A stretch of DNA of 64,000 nt from CAZAEB01 sp964484095 (GTDB taxonomy: Bacteria; Patescibacteriota; Microgenomatia; UBA12405; BS750m-G30), in NCBI GenBank assembly GCA_964484095.1, contig CAZAEB010000001.1:21186-85185 (forward strand), in the 5' to 3' direction. Position numbers and translations under genes: made by a program. Below are positions 35,086 through 42,070 of the stretch, in pieces. The notes beneath the pieces were generated by a model, which saw only the letters and a list, made by a program, of their open reading frames with translations, did not search any database and was not told the origin of the DNA. Every line of letters starts with the position of its first letter. Position 1 is the first letter of the stretch.

Positions 35086-35286
35086 CTAAACCTCCTCAAA
35101 AAGAGCTCGACGATGCTTTTTGATTTTCTTGTCAAAAATAAAAATTCGTCCGCACTTGCAAGTTACTCTTTCCTGTCCATTCTTGCCTTTCTCTTTTTTA
35201 CCTTTTTCCAATGGCAACCCACAACCAACACACCTATTTTGAGAAATCAACCAGGCCTGAATAGGAGCAATAACGTTCTTAAACAT
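35086..35286 (-). CDS. Small zinc-ribbon protein
   Basis: This 66-aa protein carries one possible zinc site: C-x2-C in NRCVGCGLPLEKG and C-x-C in VTCKCGRIFIFD. The rest is basic (KKGKNGQ, KKIKKHRR). No family name is recognised. It starts inside the end of ruvX (8-nt overlap) and is followed at 3 nt by mltG, so it is translated with them. It could bind nucleic acid, but no function can be assigned. Confidence 0.7.
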   Translation of the reverse strand: MFKNVIAPIQAWLISQNRCVGCGLPLEKGKKEKGKNGQERVTCKCGRIFIFDKKIKKHRRALFEEV

Positions 35287-35671
35287 TAACCACCTCCTTT
35301 CTTTTTAATAATAAAAAACGTTCCAATATTAACGCTGCCGAAATCGAATCAACCGGTTTTTTAACCCTTTCTCCTTGGCTAGAAATAATCTCTTTTGCCT
35401 CCCAAGTTGTCAGAGTTTCATCAACTAACTCCACAGGTAATTTTACTATACCGGAAAGCTTTTGAGCAAATTTTTTTGTTTTTTGAGCTGTTTTTCCCTC
35501 CGAAATCCCTAACAAGACCAGATTTATCTTTTCTTCTACACAAACATCTTGTATTTTTTTTATGGATTCCAATTCGGTCCCAGTAATAACCGGCAATGTA
35601 TTAATAACACCACTTAATCCGATCGCCGCCCCAATTCTTTTTTCACCATAATCTAGAGAAAGTATTTTCAT
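35279..35671 (-). CDS. ruvX: Putative pre-16S rRNA nuclease YqgF/RuvX
   Basis: YqgF finishes the 5' end of 16S rRNA in E. coli. The 130-aa protein has the RNase H-like fold with ILSLDYGEKRIGAAIG at the N-terminus (first catalytic Asp), NLVLLGISEGK in the middle and VELVDETLTTWEAKEI with the second acidic residues, and SISAALILERFL at the end. It starts 3 nt after the sortase gene. Confidence 0.95.
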   Translation of the reverse strand: MKILSLDYGEKRIGAAIGLSGVINTLPVITGTELESIKKIQDVCVEEKINLVLLGISEGKTAQKTKKFAQKLSGIVKLPVELVDETLTTWEAKEIISSQGERVKKPVDSISAALILERFLLLKRKEVVNV

Positions 35672-35674
35672 GAT

Positions 35675-36433
35675 TTAATGGTCTACCAGCCTAGCTCTAA
35701 CCACTAATCTTCTCAGATAAGTCCCGGGGGGAGTGCAGGTAATCATTGTTAAAAACTTACCATCAAATCTTTGTTCCAGCACGGAAAGGTCACTTGGAGC
35801 AACCTCAAAAAGTTTTTCAACCCCATAGCGATACTCGACTCCGTCGTAAAAAAGATAAACCTCGTCATCTACACGAAGCCTGTAAAGAGTTGAAAAAATC
35901 GTCAGATAGTTATCAGTATCAAAAAACTGAGGCAAAACAGAATGACCGAAAATAACCGTATTGCCGAATTGACCAGGAAAAGCAGTTTCCGGATAATGGA
36001 TAAGCCACTTTTTAAGATCATCGCCACCTATATGAACCACTGCCCGATCTATCTTAAGCTTGGGGATAGAAAGATTGTAATAAACCAGACCATTATCGGT
36101 TGAATCAAAAACAGATGGTTGATCAGCAAACCAGGAAGAAACCAGAGTATAATCCTGTTTATTCTCTTCTGCTTGGGCTCGAGAAGCTCCGAAAAGAAAC
36201 GATCTTTCCTGATCAGGAACCGGACTATGAATCTTTACAAAATCAGGAGCATATCTAATCTGGTAACTGATAATCGGCAAAACGCCGCTACCAATAAGAA
36301 AAAGACCAAAAACTACCAAAAGCGAAGAGGCAGTTTTTTTAACAGCTTTTTTCTTTAAAAACCAGCTCAATTTTCCAAAGAATATTTCAACCTGATCCGG
36401 CTCCTCTTTTTTAACATAACTGTATAGGCTCAT
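35675..36433 (-). CDS. Membrane-anchored sortase
   Basis: Sortases cleave a sorting motif in surface proteins and join them to the envelope. This 252-aa protein has one membrane helix at about 34-56 and a C-terminal sortase domain with the catalytic His164 in IFGHS, Cys233 in TMITCTPPGTYL and an Arg at 241-242 (LRRLVVRAR). The class looks like D/E but cannot be fixed by eye. It starts 1 nt after the 734-aa surface protein gene, suggesting a shared envelope role, although no obvious LPxTG-like signal is seen at that protein's C-terminus. Confidence 0.93.
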   Translation of the reverse strand: MSLYSYVKKEEPDQVEIFFGKLSWFLKKKAVKKTASSLLVVFGLFLIGSGVLPIISYQIRYAPDFVKIHSPVPDQERSFLFGASRAQAEENKQDYTLVSSWFADQPSVFDSTDNGLVYYNLSIPKLKIDRAVVHIGGDDLKKWLIHYPETAFPGQFGNTVIFGHSVLPQFFDTDNYLTIFSTLYRLRVDDEVYLFYDGVEYRYGVEKLFEVAPSDLSVLEQRFDGKFLTMITCTPPGTYLRRLVVRARLVDH

Positions 36434-36434
36434 A

Positions 36435-38639
36435 TCATTCCTTAATATTAATCAGAATGTTGCCTGGAGAAAGGGAAGTCAAGGGCCAAAAATTAAAAAG
36501 CTTTGGCCAAGTGCTGATCTGAAAATCGTACACCCGAGGCAAAGACTTAATTTTTTCATCGGCAATCTCCTTTCTTTTACCCCTAATTGCTCCTTTAATC
36601 CCCTCAACATCGATGTTGGGATAAGCCTTTCCATTAACCTCCAAATCCCCCTCCCAGGTACCGTCCTTGGAGCTTTTTGGAACAAAACTGAATTTAAAAG
36701 ACTCTGGATTTATCTTTAAGCCAGAGTCCAGTTTTTCCCGCAAAATCTCTTGAGCAAAAATATCAATATCGTTTTTAGAAAAAACCAGAACTGAAGCGCT
36801 AATCTTCAAAGACCCTTCTAAAACATCCCCCTCATCGCCAATGTTTTTATTGGTGTCAAACGAAGCAATTTCTACCACTAATGTTTCCTCAATCATTCTA
36901 TCATCGTCAGAAATTTGAGAAAGAAGTTCAGCCTTAATATCATCTTCCATTTTCAAAGAAAGCTCTTTTTTCAAACTATTAAAATCATCTTTTGATACTG
37001 CCAGCACCTCACGGCTTGTCCCTCCCGAAAAACTGCTTTTATTTTTCGCTAAATACGAGCTTTCCGGCTCTCCCTTAATAATAAAGCTTGTTTCTTTTGC
37101 AAGATTATAGTCACCGCCAATATCAACAGCCATTACCGCCGCTTCAGCTTCTCCCCATCGATCAACCCCACTAACTAAGTCGGGGGTTTTTGAAGCAACC
37201 TTAATCCCCTCTTCCAAAGAAAACTCCAGAGCGCCTAGACTGCTAATAATGGTTCCTTTCTCAAAAGTTGCCTGCTTGTCGGTTCGATTGTAAACAGTCA
37301 CTTTTCCGGACGCCCTTTCACCAATAAGCTTAATTCCTGTCGCGATTACTGAACCACCATCCTCTTTTTCGGCAGTAACAATATCTGTAGGAATCGTTTT
37401 TTCAGAAACAGATAAAAAGCCTCCTTTTTTCAACTCTACCGCCAGCGATTCTTCTACTGTTTGGGGAGTTACATATATATCAATGTTGGTTTTTGATAAA
37501 AATAAATTAAAACCAATAAAACCAGCTAGGCCCAAACCCAACAGCAAAAATAATTTTGTTTTTAGTTTTTTTAGAAGAGTAGGTCTAAATTTGGCAAATC
37601 CACCAAATTTGATTTTCGACAATAATGAGCTAAAAAACAGCCTCCTTTTTATATTTCCAATCGACCGGTTGTCTGTTTTTCCGTCAGTGATTATTTCTGA
37701 AGTCATATTTTCATAATTACTGATTATTGGCTCTCGTATTGCTTCTTGGGTAACTTTCATCATCGGTTCCGAATCTAAATTAATCTCTGCCTCTTGATTA
37801 AAGGCGTCCTGACTAGAAAAACCAAAGGGAAGACTTTTTTCGCTTTCAGACTCCTTTTCGACAACTGGTTTTAACCTATTTTCTTCTCCATTCTCTTCAG
37901 TCAGCCGATCGTTAATTATTGTACTATAAGCTCTGGCTGCCTCTGCCCAAGAAAGAATGACTACCTCAGGAAGGTGAAGAAAAAGATCTCCCTGTTTTTC
38001 CACCCATGGATAGTTGTTCATCTGCTGCTCAAAATCATCTTCCACCTCTCCCCAAATAGAAATTTGCGGAGGCATTACTCCATCAAAATCCAGCTGGGAA
38101 AGACCTTCCTTCACCTTTTGAGCCGTTAACTGCCCATCAATATTCAGCTTAATTCTGCCCCTAACCTTGCCGAGATGAATCAAAGAAATTCTTAATTCTC
38201 CCGGGCCAGAAAATATTGAGATAAAACTAGGCAGTGATCCGTCTTCAGAAGCATAATGACGAATCATCGCTTCATCGTCAACAATAAAACCACTAGGCTT
38301 AAGATTATAGCGATGACAAATTTCTCTTAAAAGCTCCTGTTTGGAATCAATAATTTTCTCGCTATTTATCGTCCAAAAGGGAGAAACCATGAAAATAAGC
38401 TTAGATATATCCCTCCTCTGCTTGACATCGATTTTAGAAAGACAAACATCGGTAGAGTTTACTACTACAGTTTCAAAATCATCCTCTTTGTCAGCGTCCC
38501 ATTTTTGAGATTCACCAACACAAACAACCCCTAACCCACCGTTTTTTTGAGGATTGTAAGAATAGAGAATACTATTTACCAGCTTGTCACTGGCAACTAC
38601 CATCAGCACTAGAAACGATGAAGAGCCGGTTGTCGTCAT
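36435..38639 (-). CDS. Large membrane protein: actin-like N-terminal region, one helix, baseplate-J-like outer region
   Basis: This 734-aa protein is not a named family. Residues 1-240 look like a degenerate actin-like fold of the PilM/FtsA type (FIVDDEAMIRHY, SFISIFSGPGELRISLIHLGKVR). Residues 250-340 are polar and probably disordered. One membrane helix lies at about 362-380. The following region has GERASGKVTVYNRTDKQ, FEKGTIISSLGALEF and AVMAVDIGGDYNLAKETSFIIKG, the pattern of baseplate-J-like domains often found in CPR surface proteins. The start overlaps alaS by 4 nt (ATGA). With the next gene (sortase) it suggests an envelope structure. The actin-like call is an inference. Confidence 0.75.
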   Translation of the reverse strand: MTTTGSSSFLVLMVVASDKLVNSILYSYNPQKNGGLGVVCVGESQKWDADKEDDFETVVVNSTDVCLSKIDVKQRRDISKLIFMVSPFWTINSEKIIDSKQELLREICHRYNLKPSGFIVDDEAMIRHYASEDGSLPSFISIFSGPGELRISLIHLGKVRGRIKLNIDGQLTAQKVKEGLSQLDFDGVMPPQISIWGEVEDDFEQQMNNYPWVEKQGDLFLHLPEVVILSWAEAARAYSTIINDRLTEENGEENRLKPVVEKESESEKSLPFGFSSQDAFNQEAEINLDSEPMMKVTQEAIREPIISNYENMTSEIITDGKTDNRSIGNIKRRLFFSSLLSKIKFGGFAKFRPTLLKKLKTKLFLLLGLGLAGFIGFNLFLSKTNIDIYVTPQTVEESLAVELKKGGFLSVSEKTIPTDIVTAEKEDGGSVIATGIKLIGERASGKVTVYNRTDKQATFEKGTIISSLGALEFSLEEGIKVASKTPDLVSGVDRWGEAEAAVMAVDIGGDYNLAKETSFIIKGEPESSYLAKNKSSFSGGTSREVLAVSKDDFNSLKKELSLKMEDDIKAELLSQISDDDRMIEETLVVEIASFDTNKNIGDEGDVLEGSLKISASVLVFSKNDIDIFAQEILREKLDSGLKINPESFKFSFVPKSSKDGTWEGDLEVNGKAYPNIDVEGIKGAIRGKRKEIADEKIKSLPRVYDFQISTWPKLFNFWPLTSLSPGNILINIKE

Positions 38640-40423
38640 TCCATTTCCAGTTTAGCATAAATCCGCCTCTTGCCACTACCACAGCCCTCCTGTTTGACTA
38701 TCTTAAATTCTCCCAAAACCCCCGTTAATTTTACATGAGGACCACCGCATACCTCACAGGAAAAATCACCAATGGAATAAACCTTAACCATTTCCGGATA
38801 CCTGTCAGAAAAAAAGGCGATTGCTCCTTTTTCCTGACTTTGTTTAAAACTCATCATTTCCATTTTAACTGGCAGGTTTTCTTCGATCTTTTTATTAACT
38901 AATATTTCAACAGCCCTGATTTCTTTGTTAGTCAATGGGTCAAAATGAGTAAAGTCAAATCTCATTTTTTCGATAGTAATTGCCGACCCCACCTGAGAAA
39001 CATGATCTCCCAAAACAGCAATAAGCGTCCGATGTAAAAGATGAGTCGCAGTATGATAGGCAATTTCCTTTTTAGATCTGCCCGACATTCCCCCTTTAAA
39101 CCTTCCCAAAGACGCCTTTCTTGATTTTTCTTGATGTTCTTTCTGCTTCTCTAAAAACTCATCCTTATCAACGCAAAAACCTTGACTTTTAACCTCCTCT
39201 TTAATAAGCTCAAAAGGGAAACCAAAAGTTTCATAAAGATAAAAAGCATCTTTACCCGACAAAACCTTTTCTTTTTTCTTACCAAGCCCAACTAGCAAGC
39301 CTTCAAGTTTTGAAAGACCGGTTGTTAAACTATGAGAAAATCTCGCCTCTTCCTCAGAAAGAACGGACAAAATCTTCTCGCTACTGCCTAGCTCTGGATA
39401 CTCTCCCGCCAAACTGTCCCTGTTTTCTAAAACCGCTTTGGCCACTTTTGATATAAAATCACCTTTGATTCCAAGAAGTTTTCCTTGACGAATACTCCTT
39501 CTTATCAACCGACGCAAAATATAGCTTTCTTCCTTGTTCCCCGGAACAACACCGTCAGCAACGATAAAAACCCCAGCTCTAACATGGTCGGCGATTATCC
39601 TGATCATTTTTTTATTTTTTTTCTCTTGATAAGAAACTCCCGAAAGTTTCTCCAAAACCTTAACAATTGGCTGCCAGGTCGGCGATTGATAATGGTCGTC
39701 GTTTCCTAAAATTACTGCCAAAGTCCTTTCCACCCCCATACCGGTATCAACATTTTTTTGTTTTAATGGAACAAACAAACCATTTTTCTTTTTATCATAC
39801 TCTATAAAAACATTGTTCCAGATTTCAATATATTTGCCGCAACTACAACTAGGATTGCAATTATCACTACAGCCCTTCTTGCCTGTATCATAAAAAATTT
39901 CTGAGTCCGGACCGCAAGGGCCGGTCTCTAGACCCCACCAGTTTTCCTTTTTATCGAAAAAGTAAATTCTTGACGAAGGAATTCCTAAAGACTCCCATAC
40001 TTTGGCTGACTTTGTATCGCGCGGCACATCGTTATCGCCAGCAAAACAGGTAACCGATATTTTCTCTTTATTAAGCCCTAAAACTTCCGTTAAAAATTCA
40101 AGGCTCCAGCTAATTGACTGCTCTTTAAAATAATCCCCTAAAGACCAGTTGCCAAGCATCTCAAACCAAGTGTGGTGAAATTTATTTCCCACCTCTTCAA
40201 TATCCCCAGTTCTGACACATTCTTGAACGTCAACCAGCCTTTTTCCCAAAGGATGCTCCTCTCCTAAAAGATAAGGGACCAAGGGATGCATTCCGGCAGA
40301 AATAAAAAGAGTTGAAGAATCTCCTTCTGGCAGTAAGGAAGCAGAAGGAATTTCCCGATGACCTTTTTTTTCAAAAAAGGAAACGTATGCTTTTTTTAAC
40401 TCTCTGGCAGTTTTAATTTTCAT
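38636..40423 (-). CDS. alaS: Alanyl-tRNA synthetase, short form without C-Ala
   Basis: AlaRS charges tRNA-Ala. The ATG at 40421-40423 gives about 595 residues, versus about 875 in E. coli. The catalytic domain (FHHTWFEMLGNWSLGDYFK, GPCGPDSEIFYDTG, EIWNNVF, VDTGMGVERT) and editing domain (HTATHLLHRTL and CEVCGGPHV) are complete, and the protein ends right after the editing domain, so the C-Ala domain is missing. An unusual cluster C-x3-C-x3-C-x-C follows the GPCGPDSE loop and could bind zinc. A TATAAT lies 5 nt before the ATG, so the mRNA may be leaderless. Confidence 0.97.
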   Translation of the reverse strand: MKIKTARELKKAYVSFFEKKGHREIPSASLLPEGDSSTLFISAGMHPLVPYLLGEEHPLGKRLVDVQECVRTGDIEEVGNKFHHTWFEMLGNWSLGDYFKEQSISWSLEFLTEVLGLNKEKISVTCFAGDNDVPRDTKSAKVWESLGIPSSRIYFFDKKENWWGLETGPCGPDSEIFYDTGKKGCSDNCNPSCSCGKYIEIWNNVFIEYDKKKNGLFVPLKQKNVDTGMGVERTLAVILGNDDHYQSPTWQPIVKVLEKLSGVSYQEKKNKKMIRIIADHVRAGVFIVADGVVPGNKEESYILRRLIRRSIRQGKLLGIKGDFISKVAKAVLENRDSLAGEYPELGSSEKILSVLSEEEARFSHSLTTGLSKLEGLLVGLGKKKEKVLSGKDAFYLYETFGFPFELIKEEVKSQGFCVDKDEFLEKQKEHQEKSRKASLGRFKGGMSGRSKKEIAYHTATHLLHRTLIAVLGDHVSQVGSAITIEKMRFDFTHFDPLTNKEIRAVEILVNKKIEENLPVKMEMMSFKQSQEKGAIAFFSDRYPEMVKVYSIGDFSCEVCGGPHVKLTGVLGEFKIVKQEGCGSGKRRIYAKLEME

Positions 40424-40428
40424 ACCCA

Positions 40429-40457
40429 ATTATATATAAGAGACTTTCGATTAACAA
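40429..40457 (-). promoter_or_regulatory. alaS promoter, leaderless spacing
   Basis: On the minus strand TTGTTA (40457-40452) is 17 nt from TATAAT (40434-40429). Only five bases separate the -10 box from the alaS ATG, so transcription should start at or next to the ATG. There is no Shine-Dalgarno sequence. Confidence 0.75.
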
Positions 40458-40530
40458 ATTAAAGTCTTGATTTTAAAATATAATTTAGTTATCATGATAA
40501 CAATTAAAAGTTTAATCAAAAGGAGTGAAA

Positions 40531-40845
40531 ATGAATGACGATTACACAAAATCAGCTGATGATCAACAGACCACCGATCAACCAGTAGATGTTACCCAAC
40601 CGACAGACCAGCCAGCTGCTCCCAACACTGTTCCTTCCCCGCAAGAACCAGTAGCGGCGCCGGAGCCAACCACGCCACCTGCATCAGAACCGATTACACC
40701 CCAGCCGCAGGAGCCAGCAGAAACACCGGTAGCGCCAGAACAGCCCCCAGAGCAAACACAAGAACCAGTAGTGCCAAGCGGGTTTGCCCCAACAGCTGCA
40801 CCGACACCAACCACTGAGGAAAACCCTCAGCAAGAAGAAGAATAA
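40531..40845 (+). CDS. Small proline/glutamate/threonine-rich disordered protein
   Basis: The ATG at 40531 is preceded by AGGAG at 5 nt; an in-frame GTG at 40525 is less likely. The 104-aa product has hardly any hydrophobic residues and is built from Pro, Glu, Thr, Gln and Ala repeats such as TPPASEPITPQPQEPAE, ending in NPQQEEE. No signal peptide, membrane helix or domain is seen. A TATAAT at 40479-40484 may be its -10 box. It is divergent from alaS and convergent with the YtxH-like gene. Similar low-complexity proteins are common in CPR genomes; the function is unknown. Confidence 0.7.
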   Translation: MNDDYTKSADDQQTTDQPVDVTQPTDQPAAPNTVPSPQEPVAAPEPTTPPASEPITPQPQEPAETPVAPEQPPEQTQEPVVPSGFAPTAAPTPTTEENPQQEEE

Positions 40846-40846
40846 G

Positions 40847-40884
40847 AAAAAAGATTACTTTCTTTTTGAAAATAATCTTTTTTT
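40847..40884 (+). terminator. Terminator after the Pro-rich gene, inside the end of the convergent gene
   Basis: AAAAAAGATTA (40847-40857) pairs with TAATCTTTTTT (40873-40883) around a 15-nt loop and is followed by one more T. It starts 1 nt after the plus-strand stop. The stop codon of the convergent minus-strand gene (40855-40857) lies in the left arm, so the two genes share this DNA. The stem is AT-rich but long. Confidence 0.55.
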
Positions 40885-41106
40885 AGCAGGAGCCTTATCC
40901 TCTTTTTTGGCCGAAATATTTTTAGCAACAGTGTTTTGAATTAGGGCTTTACCTTCATTGGCAACTATTTTTGTTTTTGCTCCTAAAAAGTTTACTATTT
41001 TGTTTCTGTCTTCTTCTTTCAGAAACAAACCAACGGCAAAACCAACAAGAGCACCTACTAGCACTCCGCCAATATTGCCATTATCACTTTTTTGATCTTT
41101 TTTCAT
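40855..41106 (-). CDS. Small YtxH-like membrane protein
   Basis: The ATG at 41104-41106 gives 83 residues. A glycine-rich membrane helix GGVLVGALVGFAVGLFL (about residues 12-28) is followed by a charged amphipathic helix and a lysine-rich tail (KKEDKAPAKKRLFSKRK). This layout matches the YtxH/gas-vesicle-protein-like group often found in bacterial envelopes. It overlaps the preceding small membrane protein gene by 23 nt. Confidence 0.7.
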   Translation of the reverse strand: MKKDQKSDNGNIGGVLVGALVGFAVGLFLKEEDRNKIVNFLGAKTKIVANEGKALIQNTVAKNISAKKEDKAPAKKRLFSKRK

Positions 41107-41359
41107 CTTTGCCAACAAAGCTTTTAATTAAACTAACAATTTCTACACTATTTCTCAACCCTTCAACGATCCCGGAAAAAAGCGCTCCTGGTTCATTTAG
41201 TTTTGCTGTAAAAGAAGTAATCTCCTCGGCAGTATCATTAACCTTTTTAACAACATTTCTAATCTCTTTTAAAAACAAAATAAGCCAAATGCCAATAGCG
41301 ATAAAAACCACCGTTAAGGCAACTATCGAAATAATAAGAACAATCTGAACTATATCCAT
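41084..41359 (-). CDS. Small membrane protein with one N-terminal helix
   Basis: This 91-aa protein has one membrane helix (residues 5-30, IVLIISIVALTVVFIAIGIWLILFL) followed by an amphipathic helix with KEIRNVVKKVNDTAEEITSFTAKL, a layout similar to DUF948-type proteins. The C-terminus is basic. It overlaps the YtxH-like gene, and the two probably act together at the membrane. No function can be assigned. Confidence 0.65.
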   Translation of the reverse strand: MDIVQIVLIISIVALTVVFIAIGIWLILFLKEIRNVVKKVNDTAEEITSFTAKLNEPGALFSGIVEGLRNSVEIVSLIKSFVGKDEKRSKK

Positions 41360-41399
41360 AGATAACTTTAAAAAGATATTCCCAAAATGTCAAGGTCGA

Positions 41400-42059
41400 C
41401 TATTGACAATTAATTTCCTTTTCCGTTTCGTAAATCTTTCCCAGCGGGCTTTGAGCCTTTATACTGATGGACTTTTTTCCAGAAACAAAAAGGAGTTGTT
41501 CGCTAAAATCTCCATTACTATCAACTTCAACAGGAATGTTGTCGATTATTATTGCACTCTCTGGATCTGTTTTACCTTCTATCACCACCCAAAACTGATC
41601 ACCTTTTTTCTGACAGCCAACTTCATATTTCAACTCCGGAGGAGAGTTATAAGATAAATATTGATAAAAAAGATATCCTATCAATAAAAAAAATATTGTC
41701 CCCAGTCCCAATATTTTTGCTCTGTTGGGATCTAGGCTAATTTTTTCAACAACTCTTTTTGCTGTTTTTTTAATATCTCCGGCAAAAGACTGTCTATTTC
41801 CTAATTTTAGCCTTTTAGGCTGGCTTACTCCCAAATCTCTTCTAAAAAAAGAAATGCAATCGTCTCCGGACAATCCCAAAAACTCTCCGTAGCTTCTAAT
41901 ATAGAGCCTAGCATAGCTTTCCCCAGGCAATAACTGGTACTGACCAGACTCGATTACCCTCAAGTACTTTAGAGGAATTTTTGTTTTGTCAGACACCTCT
42001 TGTAGATCAATTCTTCGCTCTAGCCTGGCTTTTTTTAAAATCTCAGCTGCAGTTTTCAT
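41400..42059 (-). CDS. rodZ: RodZ-like helix-turn-helix membrane protein
   Basis: The 219-aa protein has an N-terminal helix-turn-helix of the RodZ type (AAEILKKARLERRIDLQEVSDKTKIPLKYLRVIESGQY) followed by the typical YARLYIRSYGEFLGL. A basic linker leads to one membrane helix at about 115-135 and an outer beta-rich domain of about 80 residues. RodZ links MreB to the membrane and cell shape; whether MreB is present is unknown here. It follows ftsK by 11 nt, a neighbourhood also known in Bacillus (spoIIIE and ymfM). Confidence 0.85.
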   Translation of the reverse strand: MKTAAEILKKARLERRIDLQEVSDKTKIPLKYLRVIESGQYQLLPGESYARLYIRSYGEFLGLSGDDCISFFRRDLGVSQPKRLKLGNRQSFAGDIKKTAKRVVEKISLDPNRAKILGLGTIFFLLIGYLFYQYLSYNSPPELKYEVGCQKKGDQFWVVIEGKTDPESAIIIDNIPVEVDSNGDFSEQLLFVSGKKSISIKAQSPLGKIYETEKEINCQ

Positions 42060-42070
42060 CTCTAATTTCC

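Noticed and set aside
40424..40530. T-box leader before alaS
   Set aside because: The promoter spacing leaves no room for a leader; alaS appears leaderless.
40578..40814. Gly/Ser/Val-rich open frame on the minus strand opposite the Pro-rich gene
   Set aside because: It is the complement of a Pro/Glu/Thr repeat; the plus-strand reading has a clear AGGAG site and terminator.
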